Assembly (NCBI GenBank): GCA_905199225.1
Contig: CAJKFS010000004.1
Location: forward strand, 17,151 to 81,150
Source: an uncultured Collinsella sp.
Lineage (GTDB): Bacteria; Actinomycetota; Coriobacteriia; Coriobacteriales; Coriobacteriaceae
Reading direction: 5' to 3'
DNA length: 64,000 nt
Positions 1 to 8,137 of the stretch are shown here, piece by piece. Both the position numbers and the translations under genes were made by a program. The notes beneath the pieces were generated by a model. It was not told the origin of the DNA. It worked only from the letters and a program-made list of their open reading frames with translations, and did no database searches. How positions within the stretch are numbered: the first letter of the stretch is position 1; each line of letters starts with the position of its first letter.

Positions 1-30
1 AGCGTGCCCGCGCGGGAGAGGTTGCCGTCC

Positions 31-3000
31 ATGCTGGAGCTCAAAGATATTTGCAAAAGGTACGTCACGCAGTCGTTTACGCAGGTGGCGCTCGATAGCG
101 TGAGCTTGGCCTTTCGCGATAACGAGTTCGTGGCCATTCTGGGCCCTTCGGGTTCGGGCAAAACTACGATGCTCAACGTCATTGGCGGGCTTGATCATTT
201 TGACTCGGGCGACCTTCTGATCGACGGTATCTCGACCAAGGACTTTCGCGACCGCGATTGGGACGCCTACCGCAATAACCGCATCGGCTTTGTATTCCAG
301 AGCTATAACCTTATTCCACATCAGACCATCTTGGAAAACGTGGAGCTGGCGCTCACGCTCACGGGCGTTGGCCATGCCGAGCGTCGCCAGCGTGCGCGCG
401 AGGCGCTTGAGGCAGTTGGTCTGGGCGAGCATGTGAACAAGCGTCCGAGCCAGCTTTCGGGCGGACAGATGCAGCGCGTGGCCATTGCCCGTGCCCTGAT
501 TAACGACCCCGAGATCGTGTTGGCAGACGAGCCGACCGGCGCCCTGGACTCGACGACGTCCGTGCAGGTCATGGACTTGCTCAAGGAGGTTGCGCGCGAC
601 CGCCTGGTCATCATGGTCACGCACAACCCCGAGCTGGCGTACCAGTACGCCACGCGCATCGTCAATCTCGCAGATGGAAAGATCACCGACGATTCCGACC
701 CCTTCGACGCCGCTGGGGCTGCGCGTCGCGAAGCCAAGCCCACGCGCAAAACCTCGATGAGCTTTGTGACGGCGCTGGGGCTTTCGGCGCGCAACCTCAT
801 GACCAAAAAGGGCCGTACGGCCATGACGGCTTTTGCGGGCTCGATTGGCATTATCGGCATCGCGGCAATCCTAGCGCTCTCCAACGGCGTGAACAACTAC
901 ATCAAAAAGGTCGAGGAGGACACGCTCTCGAGCTACCCGCTTACGATCTCTAAGCAGGACTACGACCTGTCGTCCATGATGGGCGGACAGGGGGCCACGG
1001 AGGATGGCGAGGACGCGAGCGGCGCTTCCGGCAGCGAGGGCGATTCGGTCGAGAAGTCCGATAAGATTCCCGTGGTCACGGCCGTAAAAGATATGTTTGC
1101 GAGCGTTAAGTCCAACGATATGACGAGCTTTAAGGCGTGGCTCGATGACGGGGGCGACGGCATCGACAAAGAGGTCAACGCCATTCAGTACAGCTACGGC
1201 GTGACGCCAGTCGTGTATCGCGCGGGCAAGGGCGACGAGAAGCCCGTGCGCCTGGTGCCCAACGCGATGACCGAGACTATGAGCGGAGGCGCGAGCTCGG
1301 CGGCAACGGTGAGCATGGAATCCATGGGGACCTCGGTCTTCAACGAGATGATTGACGACCAGAGCCTGCTCGACAGCCAGTACGATGTCGTCGCCGGTCA
1401 TTGGCCCACGTCTGCGAACGAGGCCGTGATGGTGCTTTCGAGCCGTGGCACAGTGGGCGACTACACGCTCTATAGCATCGGCGCGCTGGATATCAATGAG
1501 CTTAACGACCTGGTCAACAGCGCCATGACGGCCGATGGCGAGGTCGAAACGCCCGAGACCGCCGCCGACTTTACCTACGACGATGCGCTGTCTACGACGT
1601 TTAAGGTGTTGTCGCCGGCCGATGCGTATCGCAAAAACGAAGAGACCGGTATGTGGACCGATATGTCCGGTGACGCCGACTTTATGGCGGCCAAGGTTGC
1701 CGACGGTATTGACGTGCGCATTGTGGGCGTGGTGCAGCCCAACGAGACTGCCAACGCGAGCGCGTTGTCTCCGGGAATTGCCTACACGCACGCGCTGACT
1801 CGCCAGCTTATGGAGCGCGCGGCCGATTCGCAGATTGTGCAGGAGCAGCTTGCTCATCCCGAGACGGATGTCTTTACCGGCAAAACGTTCGACGAGCTGC
1901 AGGGCGAGGCCAAGCGGGGCGTGGACCTGGGCAGCATGTTCAGCGTTGACGAGGCGGCGCTCAAGAGCGCGTTCTCGTTCGATACATCTGCGCTCTCGGG
2001 AACGGCCGGCGGCATTGACCTTTCGGGCATCGATTTGTCGGGTTTGGATATCGACCTTTCGGGCGTTGGCAGGGACATCGGCTTCAGCGACATCATGGCA
2101 AAAGCACCGGCCCCAGATTTCTCGGGCATCTTTGACGGTCTGGAGCTCACGCCCGAGCAAATGCAGCAGGTGGGAATGCTTGCCAACCAACTGTTTGAGG
2201 GTTTTTTGCAGTCTGATCAGTTTAGGGCGCTGTCACCCGAAGATCTTAAAGACGCGGCAAAGCTCGCTGCCGCATTCTCGACGTATCTTGAGAGTGATGC
2301 CACGGCGCAGCAATGCCTGGCTCAGCTCAAGGCACTCGGTGGCGATGCTCTTGCCGAGCGCCTGGAACAGGCGATGACCGACTATGTGCAAAAGCAGCTG
2401 GCTCCGTATCTGCAGCAGGCTATGGATCAGGTGATGAAGTCGATCAGCGATCAGATTGCGGCGACGGTGTCAACTCAGCTCAAGGCAGGCGCGGCAGGGC
2501 TTATGGACCAGATGGCGACGCAGATGTCTTCGAGTTTTGCTAACCTGGCGAGCGCCATGCGCGTGGATGCGAGCGCCTTTACTCGTGCCATCCATTTCAA
2601 CATGGACGCCGAGGATCTGAGTTCGCTCATGATGAGCTATGCCAAGGCTTCGAAGCTCACCTACGACAACAATCTGACCACGTTGGGCTATGCGGATGAG
2701 GCAGACCCCATCTCGGTTAAGATTTTCCCGCGCGACTTTGAGGCCAAAGAGCGCGTGCTCGATCACATCGATGCGTACAACAAGCAGGTCAAAGCCGCTG
2801 GTCACGATGAACAGGCAATCTCGTACACCGACTACATGGGCATCATCATGGGTTCGGTGACCGACATTGTGAACACCATCAGCTTGGTGCTCATCGCATT
2901 CGTGAGTATCAGCCTGGTGGTGAGCTCCATCATGATCGGCATCATCACGTACATCAGCGTGCTGGAGCGCAAAAAAGAGATTGGCATCCTGCGTGCGATT

Positions 3001-3279
3001 GGCGCGTCGAAGCGTAACGTGGCAAACGTGTTCAACGCCGAGACCTTTATCGAGGGCCTCATTGCCGGCGTCTTTGCCATTGTCGTCGTGGTACTCGTGA
3101 GCTTCCCGGTCAATGCCTGGGCACTTGCGGCCAAACAGGTCCCCAACCTGATGAGCCTGCCCGTGCAGGATGCGCTGGTGCTCATCGCGATTTCAGTGCT
3201 GCTGACGGTCGTTGCCGGCCTGCTGCCGGCCCGCAGCGCATCCAAAAAGGACCCCGTGGAAGCTCTACGCTCCGAATAA
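31..3279 (+). CDS. MacB/FtsX-type ABC transporter, fused ATPase and permease
   Basis: About 1082 aa. An N-terminal ABC ATPase carries Walker A GPSGSGKTT (about residues 38-46), signature LSGGQMQRVAIARAL and Walker B ADEPTGALDS. A membrane segment follows near residue 270, then an extracellular domain of about 640 residues, and three C-terminal membrane segments with the FtsX-family stretch ERKKEIGILRAIGASK. The family exports peptides or drugs, or transmits envelope signals by mechanotransmission; the substrate cannot be told here. The extracellular part holds a short run of D-L-S-G repeats near residue 660 and helical Gln/Ala-rich sequence. ATG at 31 is preferred because it begins the canonical MLELKDICKRY; the frame is open to the window edge, so a longer start cannot be excluded. 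The TAA overlaps a perfect palindrome. Confidence 0.93.
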   Translation: MLELKDICKRYVTQSFTQVALDSVSLAFRDNEFVAILGPSGSGKTTMLNVIGGLDHFDSGDLLIDGISTKDFRDRDWDAYRNNRIGFVFQSYNLIPHQTILENVELALTLTGVGHAERRQRAREALEAVGLGEHVNKRPSQLSGGQMQRVAIARALINDPEIVLADEPTGALDSTTSVQVMDLLKEVARDRLVIMVTHNPELAYQYATRIVNLADGKITDDSDPFDAAGAARREAKPTRKTSMSFVTALGLSARNLMTKKGRTAMTAFAGSIGIIGIAAILALSNGVNNYIKKVEEDTLSSYPLTISKQDYDLSSMMGGQGATEDGEDASGASGSEGDSVEKSDKIPVVTAVKDMFASVKSNDMTSFKAWLDDGGDGIDKEVNAIQYSYGVTPVVYRAGKGDEKPVRLVPNAMTETMSGGASSAATVSMESMGTSVFNEMIDDQSLLDSQYDVVAGHWPTSANEAVMVLSSRGTVGDYTLYSIGALDINELNDLVNSAMTADGEVETPETAADFTYDDALSTTFKVLSPADAYRKNEETGMWTDMSGDADFMAAKVADGIDVRIVGVVQPNETANASALSPGIAYTHALTRQLMERAADSQIVQEQLAHPETDVFTGKTFDELQGEAKRGVDLGSMFSVDEAALKSAFSFDTSALSGTAGGIDLSGIDLSGLDIDLSGVGRDIGFSDIMAKAPAPDFSGIFDGLELTPEQMQQVGMLANQLFEGFLQSDQFRALSPEDLKDAAKLAAAFSTYLESDATAQQCLAQLKALGGDALAERLEQAMTDYVQKQLAPYLQQAMDQVMKSISDQIAATVSTQLKAGAAGLMDQMATQMSSSFANLASAMRVDASAFTRAIHFNMDAEDLSSLMMSYAKASKLTYDNNLTTLGYADEADPISVKIFPRDFEAKERVLDHIDAYNKQVKAAGHDEQAISYTDYMGIIMGSVTDIVNTISLVLIAFVSISLVVSSIMIGIITYISVLERKKEIGILRAIGASKRNVANVFNAETFIEGLIAGVFAIVVVVLVSFPVNAWALAAKQVPNLMSLPVQDALVLIAISVLLTVVAGLLPARSASKKDPVEALRSE

Positions 3280-3310
3280 TGTGACAAAGGGACAGTCCCT
3301 TTGTCACATT
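3278..3310. repeat. 33-nt palindrome, gggacAgtccc family, copy 1
   Basis: Perfect inverted repeat: a 16-nt arm AATGTGACAAAGGGAC, one central A, and the exact complement. It begins inside the TAA of the ABC gene. Related copies lie at 6099, 42015, 46063 and, degenerate, at 38291. It could act as a terminator-like hairpin, but no clear U-tract follows. Confidence 0.9.
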
Positions 3311-3330
3311 GAGGTCCTTGCCAAATCGGG

Positions 3331-3504
3331 GTCTAATACTTTTCCGAGAAGTGAACGAGTAAAAACGGACCCCTGAAGCATTGACACTTTTAGGCTGCAA
3401 TTTCCTGCGGTTTTGCCGATCAAATCCTGCAGTTTTGACATCTAAAAATGTCGATGCTTCGGGGGTCCAAAAACAGACGTTCACTTCTCGGAAAAGTATT
3501 AGAC
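3331..3504. repeat. 174-bp element with 27-bp perfect terminal inverted repeats
   Basis: The outer 27 nt (3331-3357, starting GTCTAATACTTTTCCGAG) are repeated exactly in reverse complement at 3478-3504. Inside, homology between the arms continues imperfectly for about 35 nt through a shared ggacccc-gaagcat-gaca core. The centre instead holds a direct repeat of TCCTGCRGTTTTG. It fills the gap between two convergent genes and encodes nothing visible. It looks like a MITE or a REP-like hairpin; no target-site duplication is evident. Confidence 0.85.
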
Positions 3505-3577
3505 CTCGTTGCGTGGGGTGCGGTTGGAAGGGCCGCTGGTGCTGGGCTGCCGCGTTTCCTTTGGGCAGACCGCGAGC

Positions 3578-4336
3578 CTAGTCCTCCAGCGCGCCGTACT
3601 GCTCGCCGTCCACCGGCTCGAGCCATTCGTTGCTTGCATCCTCGCCTGGGTATTCAAAGGCTAGGTGGCTAAACCAGCTGTTGGCGGTAGCGCCATGCCA
3701 GTGCTTGACGTTGGCGGGAATCTCGACGATATCGCCGGGGTGCAGGCGCTGCGCGGGCTTGCCCTCTTCCTGGTACCAGCCCTCGCCATCGACGCAGATC
3801 AGTACCTGTCCGCCGCCTTTGCTCGCGTGGTGAATGTGCCAGTTGTTGCGGCAGCCCGGTTCAAAGGTGACGTTGTGGATGGGCAGGTAATCGCCTGGGG
3901 CGGTTAGCGCGTTGAGATAGCTCTGGCCGATAAAGTACGGCGCGTAGGCGTCGTTGGGCTCGCCAAGGCCAAAGAACCCGCCGTGGGCCTCTGGCGCCGC
4001 TGCGCTATCCGTCCCGTCGCCCGCATAGACTTTCTTGGCAAGATTGAACGCAGCCCAGGCTTTGGGCCAGCCGGCATAGAAGGCCACGTGCGTGATGGCG
4101 CTCGCCATCTCCTTTTGACCTACGCCGTGCTTGCGTGCGTTGGCGATGTGGTAGGCGAGCGAGCTGTCTGTGATGCCCTGCGCCACGAGGGCCACCACGG
4201 TGATGAGGCTTCGCGTCTTAAGGTCGAGGTCGGTGTTGTTCCAGTTCTCGCTAAAGAGCACATCGTCGTTAAAATGCGCGAAATCGGGGGCGAACTTGCC
4301 CAAGACATCGCGGCCTGCGGTCTGTTTAATGGTCAT
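3578..4336 (-). CDS. Carboxymuconolactone decarboxylase-like / cupin fusion protein
   Basis: 252 aa. The N-terminal half (about 15-105) is a carboxymuconolactone decarboxylase/AhpD-like fold with the helix block SLITVVALVAQGITDSSLAY. The C-terminal half (about 145-230) is a cupin with a WHIHH metal-binding patch and the second motif GDIVEIPANVKHWHG. The family acts as small decarboxylases or peroxidase-like enzymes; the substrate is unknown. It is the last gene of a leftward group with flavodoxin and a 71-aa protein, opposite a LysR gene, which suggests a redox or aromatic/quinone-related role (inference). The AhpD Cys-X-X-Cys pair is not seen, so thiol peroxidase activity is unlikely. Confidence 0.85.
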   Translation of the reverse strand: MTIKQTAGRDVLGKFAPDFAHFNDDVLFSENWNNTDLDLKTRSLITVVALVAQGITDSSLAYHIANARKHGVGQKEMASAITHVAFYAGWPKAWAAFNLAKKVYAGDGTDSAAAPEAHGGFFGLGEPNDAYAPYFIGQSYLNALTAPGDYLPIHNVTFEPGCRNNWHIHHASKGGGQVLICVDGEGWYQEEGKPAQRLHPGDIVEIPANVKHWHGATANSWFSHLAFEYPGEDASNEWLEPVDGEQYGALED

Positions 4337-4380
4337 GGAGATTCCTTTCTAACCAGAGATAATCGAGCGGAATTTGGGCG

Positions 4381-4857
4381 TTACGAGCGGTTACGCTCGA
4401 CAAATTGCTTGAGTTCGGCATCGCTTGCTCCATTGAGTATCGCGCCCGGGACAATTGTGGCGCCGGGTGCACTGGCCTCAAGAACCTTTGCGGTCTTGCC
4501 CATGCCGCTGCCACCGGAGGTCGCAAAGAGGACAATTTTCTTGCCGCCAAAACTCTGGGATTCCAGGAACGTTTTGATAATCGCCGGTGCAACATACCAC
4601 CAGATAGGGAAGCCAAGGTAGATGGTGCTGTATTCATCGAGCTCCAAAGGCTTCGAGGCGATGGCGGGGCGGCAGGTGGGGTCGTTGGTCTCAAGCGTGC
4701 TGCGGCTGTTCTTATCGTTCCAGTTGAGATCGGCGGCTGTGTAGGGCTTGGCGGGCTCAATCTCAAATAGGCCAGCGTCGGCTGTTTTCGCAAGGCGCTC
4801 GGCGATGTTTTTTGTCACACCGCTGGCACTGAAATAGGCTACAAGGGTCTTTGACAT
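4381..4857 (-). CDS. Flavodoxin family protein
   Basis: 158 aa, the usual length for a short-chain flavodoxin. The N-terminal MSKTLVAYFSASGVTKNIAE is the FMN phosphate-binding loop, followed by LGFPIWWYVAP and FATSGGSGMGK for the isoalloxazine-contacting loops. It is a cytoplasmic one-electron carrier or quinone/menaquinone-type reductase. ATG at 4857 was chosen because the flavodoxin fold begins exactly there; the reading frame stays open for a long way upstream but crosses the LysR gene on the other strand. It lies two bases after the 71-aa gene (start 5075) and 44 bases before the CMD-cupin gene, so the three probably form one transcript controlled by the divergent LysR protein. Confidence 0.93.
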   Translation of the reverse strand: MSKTLVAYFSASGVTKNIAERLAKTADAGLFEIEPAKPYTAADLNWNDKNSRSTLETNDPTCRPAIASKPLELDEYSTIYLGFPIWWYVAPAIIKTFLESQSFGGKKIVLFATSGGSGMGKTAKVLEASAPGATIVPGAILNGASDAELKQFVERNRS

Positions 4858-4859
4858 GG

Positions 4860-5075
4860 CTACTCCTTTATTTGATGGGTTTCTTGCAGCGTATAGATGA
4901 GGTAGTCGAGGGTCTCGAGTCTTTTTTGTTCGGCGTGGACACGTTCGAGCAGCTCGCGGCGGTACGTCTTGAGGCGACAGATGCGGGCGCACGCGCTTGG
5001 CAGTCCCGAGAGCTCGTCGATAAACGCATCGCAGCACCCGGCGTCGCGCAGGTTCGCGATAGTCTTTTCGTCCAT
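4860..5075 (-). CDS. Small hypothetical protein, 71 aa, upstream of flavodoxin
   Basis: 71 aa, beginning MDEKTIANLRDAGCCDAFI and ending in a helical, charged segment (RRELLERVHAEQKRLETLDYLIYTLQ) that could form a coiled coil. No catalytic motif or membrane segment is visible. The helical tail recalls the dimerisation helix of MerR-type regulators, but no HTH domain precedes it. It is the first gene of the leftward transcript with flavodoxin (2-bp gap), so co-expression is likely; function is unknown. Cysteines at positions 14, 15 and 29 are noteworthy beside redox genes. Confidence 0.75.
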   Translation of the reverse strand: MDEKTIANLRDAGCCDAFIDELSGLPSACARICRLKTYRRELLERVHAEQKRLETLDYLIYTLQETHQIKE

Positions 5076-5156
5076 TGTGCGGTTTGGTGTCCTCCTTGTT
5101 CTTGATGGGATGGCTATAGCGTACGTTGATGCGCCGATGATGTATATTGCTTATAT

Positions 5157-5193
5157 CGACTAGCTGGACATACGAGAATCGAATGGCTAGTCG
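5157..5193. promoter_or_regulatory. Inverted repeat in LysR/flavodoxin divergent promoter region
   Basis: CGACTAGC at 5157-5164 is repeated in inverse orientation as GCTAGTCG at 5186-5193, with a 21-bp spacer. It sits 31 bp before the LysR start and 82 bp from the divergent operon. This is a plausible LysR-type binding site; no binding data are implied. Confidence 0.45.
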
Positions 5194-5223
5194 AAGGACG
5201 GCTTTAGCTGGATTGGGGGCGCC

Positions 5224-6153
5224 GTGGAGCTGCGAACGCTGCGCTACTTTTTGGCGGTGGCGCGCGAGGAAAACATGACCGAGGCGGCAAACGTGCTGCA
5301 TGTGACACAGCCCACATTGTCGCGCCAGATCGCCGACTTGGAGCGCGAGCTGGGTGTCGAGCTGTTTGAGCGCACCAATCGGTCGTGCGTGCTTACAAGC
5401 GACGGCATGCGCCTGCGCCAGCGTGCCGAGGAGATTGTCTCGCTGGTGGAGCAGACCGAGTCGGAATTGGCAGATCGGGAGCTTGGCATTGCGGGCAATA
5501 TCCGCATTGGCGCTGGCGAGACCCAGTCGATGCGGCTGGTGCTCGGCACTTTTGCGGAGCTGCGTCGTGACCATCCCGGCGTGACGATTGAGCTTTACAC
5601 CGGTAATGCCGACGCGGTGGAGGAACGCTTGGAGCGTGGTCTGCTCGACTTTGCCCTGCTGTTGGAGCCCGTTAACGTCGAGAAATACGAGTGGATCCGT
5701 ATGCCCGGAGTGGATCGAGCCGGCGTGGTCGTTGCGGCGAGCGGTCCCTGGGGCGACTTGGACGTGCTGACGCCTGCGGACGTTGCGAAGATGCCGTTGC
5801 TGCTGAGTTCGCGCACGTCGAATCGGGCGCTGGATTTGGCGGCGTGGGCAGGCGGTGCTCTTACCATCGATGACCTCAACGTTGTGGGGCATTTCGACTT
5901 GATCGGCAACGCATCGCATCTGGTGCGCTCGGGTACTGCGTGCGCCGTTGGCATTGGCAGTCTGCTGCAGGTGGACGAAAGCAGCGACCTTCGATTTATC
6001 CCATTTGAGCCGCCGCTTACCATCGCCTCGTTTTTGGTGTGGAAAAAATATCGCCTGCGCTCCCGCGCCTGCGAAGAGTTCCTGAACCGTTTGAATGGAA
6101 TGCGACAAAGGGACAGTCCCTTTGTCACATTCGTTGATATGAGAGAAGAGTAG
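5224..6153 (+). CDS. LysR family transcriptional regulator
   Basis: 309 aa. The N-terminal winged HTH (1-60: MELRTLRYFLAVAREENMTE, then QPTLSRQIADLERELGVELFER) is typical LysR; the rest is a periplasmic-binding-protein-like effector domain. It is divergent from the leftward 71-aa/flavodoxin/CMD-cupin group, the classical layout for a LysR activator and its target. GTG at 5224 is the start. The last 17 residues are not LysR sequence: they are encoded by a 33-nt palindromic element (6099-6131) read in frame, giving MRQRDSPFVTF and a short tail before TAG. The next gene starts at the following base. Confidence 0.93.
   Translation: MELRTLRYFLAVAREENMTEAANVLHVTQPTLSRQIADLERELGVELFERTNRSCVLTSDGMRLRQRAEEIVSLVEQTESELADRELGIAGNIRIGAGETQSMRLVLGTFAELRRDHPGVTIELYTGNADAVEERLERGLLDFALLLEPVNVEKYEWIRMPGVDRAGVVVAASGPWGDLDVLTPADVAKMPLLLSSRTSNRALDLAAWAGGALTIDDLNVVGHFDLIGNASHLVRSGTACAVGIGSLLQVDESSDLRFIPFEPPLTIASFLVWKKYRLRSRACEEFLNRLNGMRQRDSPFVTFVDMREE
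6099..6131. repeat. 33-nt palindrome copy 2, inside the LysR 3' end
   Basis: AATGCGACAAAGGGAC, A, GTCCCTTTGTCACATT. One stem position is mismatched (GCG facing CAC), intermediate between copy 1 (GTG/CAC) and copy 3 (GCG/CGC). It is translated as part of the LysR C-terminus. Confidence 0.9.
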
Positions 6154-7107
6154 ATGATCCTATCGCTGGCCCCCATGGAGGGAATTACCGGGCATGTGTT
6201 CCGTCGCGTGCATGCGGAGTGCTTTGGCGCGCTCGACTGCTACTACACGCCGTTTTTGCCGCCGCCGCGGGTGGGCAACCGCTTTGGCGGCAAGGCGTAT
6301 AAGGAAGTCGATCCGGCCAACAACCAGGGGCTCAACGTCGTCCCCCAGCTTATGTCCAAGAATGCGGACGAGTTTGTGTGGGCGGCGCAGGTGCTCGCCG
6401 ACATGGGTTACCGCGAGGTCAACCTTAACCTGGGCTGCCCTTCTGGGACAGTTGTTGCCAAGGGCAAGGGCTCGGGCTTCTTGCGTAACTTGGATGAGCT
6501 CGAGGTGTTCTTGAGCGATGTGTGTGAACGCTCACCGCTGCCGGTGTCCGTTAAGACCAGGCTGGGGCTCGAGGGTGACGGTGAATACGAGCGCGTGCTC
6601 GACCTTTACTGCCGCATGCCACTGGCCGAGCTAATCGTGCATCCGAGAGTGCAAAAGGATCGTTACACGGGCTCGCCGCGCAAAGAGTTTTATGGCGAGA
6701 CGCTCGCGCGTGCGCCGTTCCCGGTGGCCTATAACGGCGACATCTTTGATCTTGAGGACATGGACGCGCTGGTGGAGGCCTATCCCGGCACGCGCCATGT
6801 GATGCTGGGGCGCGGCTTGCTCGCGAACCCTGCGCTGACCCGCATGGTCAAGGGCGGTCCTGCCGCCACCGCTGCCGAGCTGCAACGTTTTCACGACACG
6901 TTGTTCGCGGCCTATGCAGAAGAGATTGGCGGCAACGCGGTCTTTCGCATGAAGGAGTGGTGGTTCTACGCCAAGTGCGCTTTCGCCGATCCCGCCACCG
7001 TCCATAAGCTTGTACGCAAGACCAAAAAGGTCGACGAATATCGAGCCGCCGTCGACCGTGTCTTCCGCGAGCAACCGCTCGCGCCCACAGCCCGCTTCCA
7101 CGGCTAG
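6154..7107 (+). CDS. dus: tRNA-dihydrouridine synthase
   Basis: 317 aa. FMN-dependent reduction of uridine to dihydrouridine in tRNA D-loops. The TIM barrel starts with LAPMEGITGHVFRR; NLNLGCPS holds the catalytic Cys (residue 95). Further motifs are SVKTRLGL (FMN/tRNA phosphate contact), HPRVQKDRYTG and MLGRGLLANP. It is slightly short for bacterial DusB but normal for the compact Dus enzymes of Firmicutes and Coriobacteria. ATG immediately follows the LysR TAG with no gap, so it is probably co-transcribed and perhaps translationally coupled. The gene is followed by palindromic repeats before a convergent gene. Confidence 0.93.
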   Translation: MILSLAPMEGITGHVFRRVHAECFGALDCYYTPFLPPPRVGNRFGGKAYKEVDPANNQGLNVVPQLMSKNADEFVWAAQVLADMGYREVNLNLGCPSGTVVAKGKGSGFLRNLDELEVFLSDVCERSPLPVSVKTRLGLEGDGEYERVLDLYCRMPLAELIVHPRVQKDRYTGSPRKEFYGETLARAPFPVAYNGDIFDLEDMDALVEAYPGTRHVMLGRGLLANPALTRMVKGGPAATAAELQRFHDTLFAAYAEEIGGNAVFRMKEWWFYAKCAFADPATVHKLVRKTKKVDEYRAAVDRVFREQPLAPTARFHG

Positions 7108-7110
7108 CTA

Positions 7111-7162
7111 GTCGTTGGGGACGTTCTTTAACGACTAGTCATTTAAGAACGTCCCCAATGAC
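7111..7162. repeat. Palindrome box A, copy 1 (ggggacgttctt family)
   Basis: A near-perfect 52-nt inverted repeat: GTCGTTGGGGACGTTCTT, a central region around ACTAGT, and its complement. It lies between the convergent dus and sirtuin genes. Partial copies occur at 12076 and 14376, and a contracted one at 31927. Confidence 0.85.
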
Positions 7163-7174
7163 TACCCAAAAGTT

Positions 7175-7227
7175 GTACGTCAGCATCCAAAGATGTCGAA
7201 AAATGTCGTTTTTGGATGCTGAGGTAC
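7175..7227. repeat. Palindrome box B, copy 1 (CAGCATCCAAA stem)
   Basis: A 53-nt hairpin with arms GTAC..CAGCATCCAAA / TTTGGATGCTG..GTAC and a loop carrying the direct repeat ATGTCG-AAAA-ATGTCG. Box B follows box A here and at 12139 and 14441. This copy has one stem mismatch near the base. Confidence 0.85.
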
Positions 7228-7252
7228 ATGTTTGAAGACGGTATTGTCTCCG

Positions 7253-8137
7253 CTATCTGACGGCTTGAACGGCAAGTGCTTCTATTACGCGCTCGGCGCC
7301 GGCGTCGATCAGAATGCTGCGATTGGCGATTTCTGCCGGAGCGACTGCTTCGCCAAGGTTAACGCACGCGTACGTGGCGCGCTCGTTTTTGGCCGTCATC
7401 TGCCAAAACGGGTACTTGATGATGACGGGCGTGTTGCCGCCTACGCCAAGCTCCAAGAACAGAACTCGCATATTGCTGTGGCGGCGCAGGAAATCCTGGT
7501 AGCGATCGGCGGCAGCGTACCAACCCTTGTCCTGGACAAACGTATCGTCGGCGCGCAGATTCATCGTAAGCGGGGCCCCACAGTGAGGGCAATGGGGCAC
7601 AAGCGCAGACGGAATGCGCAGGTCCTGTTGGGTGGCGACCATATGGCGCACGAGCTCTTCGTTGTCCCATGTCTCCTGGCAGCAGGGTTTGCTGCACTGG
7701 AACAGGCCGTAGTCTCCCTGCGTGTAGAAGAGCCGCTGCTTGTCAAAGCCCGCACGCTGGAAACAATGGTCCACATTCGTAGTCAGCACAAAGTAGTCAC
7801 GGTCATGCACTATGCCCAAGAGCTGTTCGTAGAGCGGCGTCGGTACGGGATCGTATCGGTTGCACATAATGTAGCGGCTCCAAAACGCCCAGTACTCCTC
7901 GAGCGAATCATAGGGATAGAAGCCGCCGGAATACATATCGGTAAAACCGTAGCGTGCGGCGAAGTCGCCAAAGAGCTTCTTGAAACGCTCGCCCGAATAG
8001 GTGTAACCGGCGGCGGTCGAGAGTCCTGCTCCGGCACCGATTACCACGGTGTCAGATGTATCGAGTGCAGCTCGGAGCTTATCGATCTGTTTGGAGAAGG
8101 CTGCGGTAGATTGCCTCGTCAGACGCGAGAAAAACAT
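7253..8137 (-). CDS. SirTM-type (class M) sirtuin, predicted protein ADP-ribosyltransferase
   Basis: 294 aa. NAD-binding motifs GAGAGLSTAAG (34-44) and TTNVDHCF (N121, D123). The position usually held by the catalytic His is Gln (TQGDYG, Q140), as known for class M sirtuins, which ADP-ribosylate proteins instead of deacetylating them. Zinc ligands are visible as QCSKPCC and CPHC. It overlaps the upstream macrodomain gene by 59 bp, the operon arrangement described for SirTM in Firmicutes pathogens. The GcvH-like lipoyl carrier and LplA2 ligase found there are not adjacent here, so its target is open. The start has an AAGGTGAT ribosome site. Confidence 0.9.
   Translation of the reverse strand: MFFSRLTRQSTAAFSKQIDKLRAALDTSDTVVIGAGAGLSTAAGYTYSGERFKKLFGDFAARYGFTDMYSGGFYPYDSLEEYWAFWSRYIMCNRYDPVPTPLYEQLLGIVHDRDYFVLTTNVDHCFQRAGFDKQRLFYTQGDYGLFQCSKPCCQETWDNEELVRHMVATQQDLRIPSALVPHCPHCGAPLTMNLRADDTFVQDKGWYAAADRYQDFLRRHSNMRVLFLELGVGGNTPVIIKYPFWQMTAKNERATYACVNLGEAVAPAEIANRSILIDAGAERVIEALAVQAVR

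Noticed and set aside
871..2190. A 439-codon minus-strand frame within the ABC transporter gene
   Set aside because: Its composition (His/Arg/Gly-rich) is typical of an antisense shadow of a high-GC gene; no family pattern.
3278..3310. Ordinary rho-independent terminator
   Set aside because: No U-tract follows, and the same palindrome occurs inside a coding region at 6099; it is better described as a repeat element.
4381..6108. Long minus-strand reading frame of 575 codons across flavodoxin and LysR
   Set aside because: Only the last 158 codons resemble a protein family (flavodoxin). The rest is antisense to the LysR gene and has no ribosome site.
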